Of a stretch of DNA of 64,000 bases, positions 57,570 to 64,000 are shown piece after piece. Source of the DNA: Desulfolucanica intricata (GTDB taxonomy: Bacteria; Bacillota; Desulfotomaculia; Desulfotomaculales; Desulfofarciminaceae). Under the pieces are notes generated by a model, which worked only from the letters and a program-made list of their open reading frames with translations, made no database searches and was not told where the DNA came from. Position numbers and translations under genes: made by a program. The first letter of the stretch is position 1. Each line of letters opens with the position of its first letter. Location: positions 1 through 64,000 of the forward strand of contig NZ_BCWE01000018.1 of assembly GCF_001592105.1 (NCBI RefSeq), read 5' to 3'.

Positions 57570-58433
57570 ATGAAAACAGGTAAACATGCAATTTCACTTA
57601 TAGCACTGTTAATTTTTACAATGGTAATTATTCAAGGCTGTACCCAACAATCCGCACAACAATCACAAAATAAAGATGTTATCCTGGCCACCACTACAAG
57701 CACTCAAGACAGCGGCTTACTTGATATACTAATTCCCGAATTTGAGAAGAAAACAGGATATACTGTAAAACCCATTGCTGTCGGTACCGGTGCCGCCCTG
57801 GCCATGGGTGAAAAGGGAGAAGCTGACGTTTTACTTGTTCACGCACCCGAAGATGAAAAGAAACTTGTGGACAGCGGTGTAGGTATTAACTACGAACTGG
57901 TAATGCATAATGACTTTATAATTGTCGGTCCTGGTAATGACCCGGCAGGTATAAAAGGCAGTAAAACTGTTGACGCTTTCAACAAAATAGCAGAAAACAA
58001 AGCTACTTTTATTTCCCGCGGGGATGACTCAGGCACTCACAAAAAAGAAATCTCCATCTGGAAAGCAGCCGGCGTGAAACCTGAAGGAAGCTGGTACCAG
58101 GAAAGCGGTTCAGGAATGGGGCAAACTTTAACAATAGCATCTGAGAAACAAGGTTACACATTAACTGATAGGGCAACATATCTGGCGCAAAAGAAAAATA
58201 TAAACCTGGAAATACTTCTTGAAGGTGATAAGACACTGTTAAATATTTATCACGTAATGCAGGTAAACCCTGATAAATTTAGCAAAGTTAATAAGGACGG
58301 CGGTAAAGCATTTGTAGAATTCATGACAGCTCCGGAAACCCAAAAAATCATAGAAGATTTCGGTAAGGACAAATACGGTGAACCACTATTTTTCCCCGAT
58401 GCAGGTAAGAGTGAAGAAGAACTTGGTAATTAA
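57570..58433 (+). CDS. tupA: Tungstate-binding lipoprotein TupA
   Basis: A 287-residue binding protein. A lipoprotein signal ends in IIQGC. ATTTSTQDSG (about 38-47) is the TTTS oxyanion-binding motif of TupA, distinct from ModA, and SRGDDSGTHKKE follows near 145-156. ATG 57570 lies 6 nt after AGGAGG. Tungstate is needed for W-dependent formate dehydrogenases and aldehyde oxidoreductases, which suit an anaerobe oxidising C1 compounds (inference). Confidence 0.93.
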   Translation: MKTGKHAISLIALLIFTMVIIQGCTQQSAQQSQNKDVILATTTSTQDSGLLDILIPEFEKKTGYTVKPIAVGTGAALAMGEKGEADVLLVHAPEDEKKLVDSGVGINYELVMHNDFIIVGPGNDPAGIKGSKTVDAFNKIAENKATFISRGDDSGTHKKEISIWKAAGVKPEGSWYQESGSGMGQTLTIASEKQGYTLTDRATYLAQKKNINLEILLEGDKTLLNIYHVMQVNPDKFSKVNKDGGKAFVEFMTAPETQKIIEDFGKDKYGEPLFFPDAGKSEEELGN

Positions 58434-58446
58434 ATATAGTTTTTGT

Positions 58447-58480
58447 AAGAGGACTGTTACTTTAATCGCACGGTCCTCTT
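58447..58480 (+). terminator. Hairpin between tupA and tupB
   Basis: AAGAGGAC (58447-58454) and GTCCTCTT (58473-58480) form a strong stem with little T-run after it. Probably a partial terminator that makes more binding protein than permease. Confidence 0.6.
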
Positions 58481-58520
58481 GCTTGATTTATAATTGAAAA
58501 AATATAGGTGGTAAATTATA

Positions 58521-59219
58521 ATGGAAATATTATGGCAAGGTCTGGTCAAAGCTTTTAATCTGCTTGTGAGCGTAGACCGGGAAATCCTAAATATCACCCT
58601 GTTAACTCTTAAGGTTTCCGGCACTGCTACCTTAATTAGTGTCCTAATCGGAGTTCCACTGGGAGCATTCCTGGCACTATCAGTATTTACCGGACGAAAA
58701 ATAATAGTTAGTATTGTTAATTTTGGGATGGGACTCCCACCGGTGGTAGTAGGTCTTTGGGTTAGCATTTTTCTCTGGCGCTATGGGCCGCTTGGTTTTT
58801 TAGGCATAATATATACCCCAACTGCCATCATTATTGCTCAGGCAATAATTGCAACTCCCATTGTTACCGGTTTTTCTATCGCCGCCATCCAACAGCTGAA
58901 TCCCAAAATTCGCATACAAATTATGGCTCTGGGTGCCACCTGGTGGCAAACTGTAATACTTCTTATGCGGGAAGCCCGGATGGGTCTTCTGGCAGCGGTT
59001 ATGGCCGGTTTTGGAGGTGTAATCTCAGAGGTAGGTGCTTCTACGATGGTTGGAGGTAATATCCAGGGGCAAACAAGGGTTTTAACCACCGCTACAGTAA
59101 TGGAGGTCTCCAAGGGCAACTTTGACGTAGCTACAGCAATTAGTTTAATTCTTCTAGCCCTTGCTTTTGGGATAACATTTATCTTAACTTTAGTGCAGCA
59201 GCGAAGGCGGGCGTCATGA
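58521..59219 (+). CDS. tupB: Tungstate ABC transporter permease TupB
   Basis: A 232-residue permease with five to six helices and the EAA-type loop (ALGATWWQTVILLMREAR, about 137-154) that contacts the ATPase. Its stop overlaps the tupC start (ATGA). Confidence 0.92.
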   Translation: MEILWQGLVKAFNLLVSVDREILNITLLTLKVSGTATLISVLIGVPLGAFLALSVFTGRKIIVSIVNFGMGLPPVVVGLWVSIFLWRYGPLGFLGIIYTPTAIIIAQAIIATPIVTGFSIAAIQQLNPKIRIQIMALGATWWQTVILLMREARMGLLAAVMAGFGGVISEVGASTMVGGNIQGQTRVLTTATVMEVSKGNFDVATAISLILLALAFGITFILTLVQQRRRAS

Positions 59220-60298
59220 ACAAAATAATTATTGAAGTAAAAAATCTGGCCCTGGAAAAGGGAAAAAATAAAATCTTAGATATCGACTATTTTGCTCTTA
59301 ATCAACATGAAAACATTGCTTTGATAGGTCCTAACGGGGCGGGCAAGAGCACGTTCTTACAGGTACTGATGCTACTGCAGCGTCCCACCTCAGGAGAGTT
59401 ATTTTATAAAGGCGACAAGATAAATTGGAAAAAACCTATCGGTTACCGCCGCCGGATGGCTATGGTATTCCAGGAACCCTTACTGCTGGATACTACGGTC
59501 TATCATAATGTAGCTTCCGGCCTAAAAATCAGGAGATTAAAAAAAGAAGAAATTCAAGCACGTATAAAGAAATGGTTACAAAAGCTTGGCATCATACATT
59601 TGTCGGACCGATCAATACGTTATCTTTCAGGTGGAGAAGCACAGCGGGTAAGTTTGGCAAGAGCTCTGGTAATGGATCCTGAAGTACTCTTTCTTGACGA
59701 ACCTTTTTCGGCTTTGGATGCACCTACACGAACCGCATTAGTTTCTGATTTAGCGGCTATATTAAGGGACACACGCATTAGCAGTGTCTTTGTAACCCAT
59801 AATTATAGCGAGGTTCCACTACTTACCGATAGAGTTGTAGCCCTGGAAGAAGGCAGGATAGTACAAACGGCCTCACCACAAGAAATTCTAAACCGCCCGA
59901 ATAACATAACTGTAGCTTCCCTGGTGGGTGTAGAAAACATAATTCCGGGCAGGATTATTGCCGGGGACGGCGAGAAGGTTTTGGTACAGGCCGGGCCGCA
60001 CACTATTACTGCTTCAAAAAACACTTTTTCAGCAGGTGAATCAGTACATGTTCTACTACGCCCGGAAAATATTAAAATAACTTCGGAATCCGGAAATAAT
60101 AATGGCAACCTGCTGGGTGGAATAATTATTAATATACTTCCACATGGAGGATTATTTAAAGCTATCGTAGATTGCGGCTTCCCATTAGTCACCATTCAAA
60201 ATCCGGGTCAGGTGCTAGGCGGAGAATTAAACATCGGGAAAAAAGTTTTCCTAAGTTTCAATCCTGACAAAGTTCACCTTATTGATAGAAAGGATTAA
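59216..60298 (+). CDS. tupC: Tungstate ABC transporter ATPase TupC
   Basis: A 360-residue ATPase with Walker A GPNGAGKST (about 40-48), signature LSGGEAQRVSLARAL, Walker B VLFLDEPFSALD, and a C-terminal TOBE/molybdate-binding-like domain (about 245-355) that may bind the oxyanion and inhibit transport. Confidence 0.92.
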   Translation: MNKIIIEVKNLALEKGKNKILDIDYFALNQHENIALIGPNGAGKSTFLQVLMLLQRPTSGELFYKGDKINWKKPIGYRRRMAMVFQEPLLLDTTVYHNVASGLKIRRLKKEEIQARIKKWLQKLGIIHLSDRSIRYLSGGEAQRVSLARALVMDPEVLFLDEPFSALDAPTRTALVSDLAAILRDTRISSVFVTHNYSEVPLLTDRVVALEEGRIVQTASPQEILNRPNNITVASLVGVENIIPGRIIAGDGEKVLVQAGPHTITASKNTFSAGESVHVLLRPENIKITSESGNNNGNLLGGIIINILPHGGLFKAIVDCGFPLVTIQNPGQVLGGELNIGKKVFLSFNPDKVHLIDRKD

Positions 60299-60329
60299 AA
60301 GAGAAAATTACTAATAGAAAGGCATACAT

Positions 60330-60363
60330 ATAGCGAGGCACTGCTGTGCCCCGCTATGTTTTA
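60330..60363. terminator. Bidirectional terminator between tupC and the RND gene
   Basis: ATAGCG-A-GGCAC and GTGCC-C-CGCTAT form an 11-bp stem with one mismatch, followed by GTTTTATT. It serves the convergent tup and RND operons. Confidence 0.8.
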
Positions 60364-63300
60364 TTAATTAACTGTAACTTCACCGGCTGACGGTTTCCTT
60401 TTAATTTTCCATCCCCGAAGTTTGTTTAAGAAGTCTTCAAAGAGTGTATATACAACCGGCACAAGCACCAAAGTAATTACTGTAGATACTGTTAATCCAA
60501 AGGATACCACAACAGCCATCGGCTTCATTCCTTCTGAACCTTCTCCGGTAGCAATAACCAACGGCACCAGTGCCAGTACAGTAGTTAGAGCAGTCATAAT
60601 AATCGGCCTAAGTCTTATAGGCCCGGCTTGCAAAATAGCTTCATTAAGACCCAATCCTTTTCTACGCAAGTTATTTACGTAGTCAATTAAAACAATCGCA
60701 TTGTTTACAACAATTCCAACCAGCATAATGGCCCCGATTAAGGCAGGTACACTTAAAGGGTTCCCCGTAATCAGCAAACCCAGCACAACCCCTATAAAAG
60801 TAGGCGGCAGAGAAAACATGATTACAAAGGGATGTAACAGAGACTCAAACTGAGCTGCCATTACCATATATACCAATACAATAGAGAGAATTAAAGCCAC
60901 GCCCAGGTCCCCAAAGGATTCTTGCATATCTTCTGCCTGCCCGCCCAACTCAATGATATAACCGTCGGGGAGAGCAAGTTTATCAATTTGTGCTTGGATA
61001 TCGCTGTTGATACTTCCCAGATCCCGCCCTTCAATATCAGCAGATATAGTAACCTGCCGGGTTTGATCTGCCCGACTTATTGTTACCGGGATTTCACTCT
61101 CCACTATTTCAGCCACTGAACTCACCGGCACTCTCGCGCCGGTTGGCGTTGTAATAACCAGATTCGATAACTGATTATAATCCCGGGCATAGTTCTCAGG
61201 GTATTTCAAACGCACATCAATTTCTTCTTCACCATTAAGCACCCTGGTAACAACTTTACCGTCCATAGCAGTGCTGACTGCGGTCAATATTTGATTGGCG
61301 GAAAGGCCATACCGGGCCGCCTGCTCACGGTCTACAATCAACTGTATTTCCGAACGGGCCTTGTCCAGTGAGTTTTCAACATTTCGTGTACCCGGAACAT
61401 TTTTAACTGTTTCAACTAATAGGTCTCCCAACTGGTTCAGTACCTGGAGATCATCACCCTTAACAGTAATTGAAACAGGCTTACCCGCCATAGCACTGTT
61501 AGGATCAAGTTTACCAACATTTATACTGGCACCGGGCACATTTTCTAAAGCTTTAGTTAATATGTCAACTGCCTCTTCCGTAGAATGGTGCCGCTCCTCC
61601 AACGGCTTAAGTTTTACCCGTACAGTAGCCTCCTCCGCATTACCAATCCCTAAGAAAGACATATCTCCCGTACCAACCCGGGTATAAACAGTGTCAATGT
61701 CATCGAGTTCACTCATAGCAATATGTTCGACATCCAGAGCCAGCCGTTTGGCTTCCTCCAACATAGTTCCTGCCGGCATTTCGATCTGTATATCTATTTC
61801 ACCTTGATCCATACCTGGAATAAATTCAGTACCTACTAAGGGAACCAGCGCAAAACTGCCCACTAACATAACCACAGTAACAAGTATTACCGTCTTTCGA
61901 TGATTTAAGGCCCACTTCAGAAGCTTCCCGTAATAATTAGATACTTTCTTAAAGAATCGCCCAAATATAACCACCGGATTTTTTTTATTACCCCCGGCTA
62001 ACTCCTCATTTTCCGGAGATACATTCTTCAACAGGCGGGAAGACATCATTGGCACCAGGGTTAAAGCAGCAAACAGGGCTGCAATATGTGAAAAACTCAC
62101 CGTCATAGCCATTGGACCAAATAATATCCCTGCCAAACCCTCCACAAATATAATCGGAGCAAAAACAACCACTTGTGCCAGTGCTGAAGCCGTAACTGCC
62201 TGATTTACTTCAGCAGTGCCTATTTTAGCGGCATCAATAATATTTACACCGTTTTGCCGGTGGCGGTAGATATTTTCTAGTACTACTACGGAAAAGTCTA
62301 CCAAGGAACCCAAACCCAAAGCCAAGCCGCCCAGAGAGAGCATGTTAATGGTTAAATGACCGAAATACATCATGGTAAAAGTAGCAATTACCGCTATTGG
62401 CATAGTGATAGCTACAACCAAAGTGCTTCGCGCGCTTCGCAAAAACAAATACAAAATTATGACTGCCAGAATTCCACCAATTGCAGTATGACTTACTACA
62501 GTTTCTATAGAGTTTTCAATAAACTTGGCATTGTCCATAACTATATCAATTTTGATACCCTCTGGCAACGACTTATTAATTTTTTCAATTTCTGCCTTAA
62601 CATCCCGGGATACTTGCACTGTATTTTTACCCGAAGCTTTAAATACGTCTAAACCTATGGCATTTTTGCCGTTCATAAAGGTATAATCAGTAATTTCTTT
62701 ATGTGATTCTTCGACAACAGCTACATCACCAAGACGAATACTGCTTTGACCGGTAGATATTTGTACGTTAGCCAAATCCTCAAGCTCATTGTATTCCCCC
62801 TGCACTTTCACAGACAGCTTATTTGTTCCTTTTTCTACATCACCTACAGTACCTGAAATATTATCAGTAGAAATTGCCTGCATTACCTGCCCGATAGTTA
62901 ATCCGTAAGTCTCGATTTTCGCAGGATCCAGAGTAATTTTATATTCTCTTTCCCGGCCACCCGATATAGCAACTGAAGCCACACCGTCAATTCTTTCCAG
63001 CCGGTTAATTACTTTATCTTCTGCAATCTGTTTTAATTTAACCACATCCGCCCCGGACATCGTATAAAGTAAAATCGGTGCCTGGTTAGGATCCATTTTC
63101 ATAATCATAGGAGATCCGGCACTTTCAGGTAACATCTCCCTGTACAAGTCCATTTTTTCCCGAATATCCGCAACTGCACTATCCATATCCGTATCCCACT
63201 CAAACAGGATTACAACAAGAGAATTTCCTGATTGTGATAAGGATTGAATCTCCTTAACGTTGCTTACAGTTCCCACTGCCTGCTCAAGCGGCTTGGTAAC

Positions 63301-63486
63301 CATTTTTTCAACCTCTTCGGGATCCGCCCCCGAATAGGAAGTAACAACTACAGCAGCAGGAAAATTCATATCCGGATACAGATCAACACCCAGTTTAGGT
63401 AGAGAAAATAAACCCAGTAAAACCAGGGCGATAATAAGCATTGATATAGCAACCGGCCTTTCAACTGAGACGTTTGCTAGCTTCAC
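60364..63486 (-). CDS. RND efflux pump, AcrB/SwrC-like
   Basis: A 1040-residue RND transporter with the duplicated layout of twelve helices and two large extracytoplasmic loops (about 35-330 and 560-855). N-terminal SVERPVAISMLIIALVLLG, and helix 4 with GLGSLVDFSVVVLENIYRHR, where proton-relay acidic residues lie (one Asp followed by Phe rather than the AcrB Asp-Asp pair). Relatives in Firmicutes include SwrC (surfactin self-resistance). It overlaps its membrane-fusion partner by 4 nt. Substrate unknown. Confidence 0.92.
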   Translation of the reverse strand: MKLANVSVERPVAISMLIIALVLLGLFSLPKLGVDLYPDMNFPAAVVVTSYSGADPEEVEKMVTKPLEQAVGTVSNVKEIQSLSQSGNSLVVILFEWDTDMDSAVADIREKMDLYREMLPESAGSPMIMKMDPNQAPILLYTMSGADVVKLKQIAEDKVINRLERIDGVASVAISGGREREYKITLDPAKIETYGLTIGQVMQAISTDNISGTVGDVEKGTNKLSVKVQGEYNELEDLANVQISTGQSSIRLGDVAVVEESHKEITDYTFMNGKNAIGLDVFKASGKNTVQVSRDVKAEIEKINKSLPEGIKIDIVMDNAKFIENSIETVVSHTAIGGILAVIILYLFLRSARSTLVVAITMPIAVIATFTMMYFGHLTINMLSLGGLALGLGSLVDFSVVVLENIYRHRQNGVNIIDAAKIGTAEVNQAVTASALAQVVVFAPIIFVEGLAGILFGPMAMTVSFSHIAALFAALTLVPMMSSRLLKNVSPENEELAGGNKKNPVVIFGRFFKKVSNYYGKLLKWALNHRKTVILVTVVMLVGSFALVPLVGTEFIPGMDQGEIDIQIEMPAGTMLEEAKRLALDVEHIAMSELDDIDTVYTRVGTGDMSFLGIGNAEEATVRVKLKPLEERHHSTEEAVDILTKALENVPGASINVGKLDPNSAMAGKPVSITVKGDDLQVLNQLGDLLVETVKNVPGTRNVENSLDKARSEIQLIVDREQAARYGLSANQILTAVSTAMDGKVVTRVLNGEEEIDVRLKYPENYARDYNQLSNLVITTPTGARVPVSSVAEIVESEIPVTISRADQTRQVTISADIEGRDLGSINSDIQAQIDKLALPDGYIIELGGQAEDMQESFGDLGVALILSIVLVYMVMAAQFESLLHPFVIMFSLPPTFIGVVLGLLITGNPLSVPALIGAIMLVGIVVNNAIVLIDYVNNLRRKGLGLNEAILQAGPIRLRPIIMTALTTVLALVPLVIATGEGSEGMKPMAVVVSFGLTVSTVITLVLVPVVYTLFEDFLNKLRGWKIKRKPSAGEVTVN

Positions 63487-64000
63487 TTACCGGCACCCCC
63501 GTTTTTATTCTGTTTTACTATATTTACTTTTTGTCCTTCCCCTACCAAACGGTTGCCTTTAACAATTACTTCCTCACCTATTTTCAGTCCGGATGTAATT
63601 TGGGTATATTTCTCATTGCTAATACCCGTAGTTACACTGCGCTCTTTAGCAGTTCCTTTTTCAACAATGAACACCTTATCGTCTCTGTCCTGCTCAATGA
63701 CTGCTTCAGTAGGTATAACCAAAGCATTATTGATTTCTTCTGTGAGTAATTTTACTTTAGCCACCATACCTCCCCGCAACTCTCCGCTAGGATTTGGTAT
63801 TTTTATTTCAGCCGGAAAAGCTCTGCTTAAAGAATCAATTTTTGGAGCAATATTGCTAACGGTTCCCTGCAAAGATTTATTCAGGGATTCAACAAAAACC
63901 TCGACCTTTTGACCAACCTTAACCCGGGATACCAAATTTTCAGAAAGGTTTATTTTAACTTTGACTACATTCATATCTACTATAGCAACAGGAGGTATCT
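63483..64000 (-). CDS. RND membrane-fusion protein (HlyD family, partial)
   Basis: The reading frame stays open past Met at 63974 to the right window edge (IPPVAIVD precedes it), so this is the C-terminal part of a longer gene. The visible 171 residues cover beta-barrel and membrane-proximal domains of an AcrA-like adaptor: GQKVEVFVES, GTVSNIAPKID, PTEAVIEQDRDDKVFIVE and GLKIGEEVIVKG. ATGA overlap with the RND gene. In a single-membrane cell such a pair works without an outer-membrane channel. Confidence 0.9.
   Translation of the reverse strand, partial: IPPVAIVDMNVVKVKINLSENLVSRVKVGQKVEVFVESLNKSLQGTVSNIAPKIDSLSRAFPAEIKIPNPSGELRGGMVAKVKLLTEEINNALVIPTEAVIEQDRDDKVFIVEKGTAKERSVTTGISNEKYTQITSGLKIGEEVIVKGNRLVGEGQKVNIVKQNKNGGAGK

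Overview
The window looks like part of the chromosome of an anaerobic, endospore-forming Firmicute of the Peptococcaceae / Desulfotomaculum type (inference). It is AT-rich over most of its length. It carries corrinoid-dependent methyltransferase genes, HdrC/HdrB-type iron-sulfur proteins, futalosine-pathway menaquinone genes, LL-diaminopimelate aminotransferase, a tungstate transporter, YqhV and phosphosulfolactate synthase. Housekeeping gene order is close to that of Bacillus subtilis yloC-rpe. Nearly all genes lie on the minus strand, and many start at TTG or GTG behind strong Shine-Dalgarno sequences. I see no rRNA, tRNA, CRISPR array, insertion sequence or prophage.

Region 1 (1-14,400) is a methyl-group metabolism island. 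It holds hdrB (cut by the left edge) and hdrC, a small zinc-ribbon ORF, two paralogous corrinoid proteins, a PocR/AraC-type regulator, and the methanol methyltransferase pair mtaC-mtaB. A divergent CobW-family GTPase follows, then a RACo-type corrinoid activator and a methyltetrahydrofolate:corrinoid methyltransferase (MtgA/AcsE-like). Last comes a glycine betaine ABC transporter (opuAA-AB-AC) with its own promoter and a c-di-AMP (ydaO) riboswitch. A 22-bp element occurs identically upstream of mtaCB and of the mtgA-RACo unit, each time followed by an AT-rich inverted repeat. This suggests one regulon moving methanol methyl groups to tetrahydrofolate without a visible MtaA. Between the two corrinoid genes lies a degraded piece of a second copy of the regulator, the footprint of a tandem duplication.

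Region 2 (14,768-33,300) is a long minus-strand housekeeping block. Read in the direction of transcription it is yicC-remA-gmk-rpoZ-coaBC, a terminator, then priA-def-fmt-DUF116-rsmB-rlmN-fhaA-fhaB-stp-rodA-pbpA-prkC-rsgA-rpe. This is the Bacillus order with an actinobacterial-style block (two FHA proteins, phosphatase, RodA, PbpA, PASTA kinase) set into it.

Region 3 (33,400-41,500) holds two aminotransferases (aspartate; LL-DAP), dapF, a P-type calcium ATPase and, on the plus strand, the ribosome-quality-control factor RqcH.

Region 4 (41,600-53,910) is the pyrimidine operon pyrR-pyrB-pyrC-carA-carB-pyrK-pyrD-pyrF-(45-aa ORF)-pyrE. It has a recognisable promoter and two PyrR attenuators. It ends in two clearly more GC-rich futalosine genes, mqnB and mqnD.

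Region 5 (53,940-64,000) holds yqhV, an MFS exporter, a ComA-type phosphosulfolactate synthase, a DUF441 membrane protein, the tungstate transporter tupABC under a molybdenum/tungsten-cofactor riboswitch, and an RND efflux pump with its membrane-fusion protein, which is cut by the right edge.
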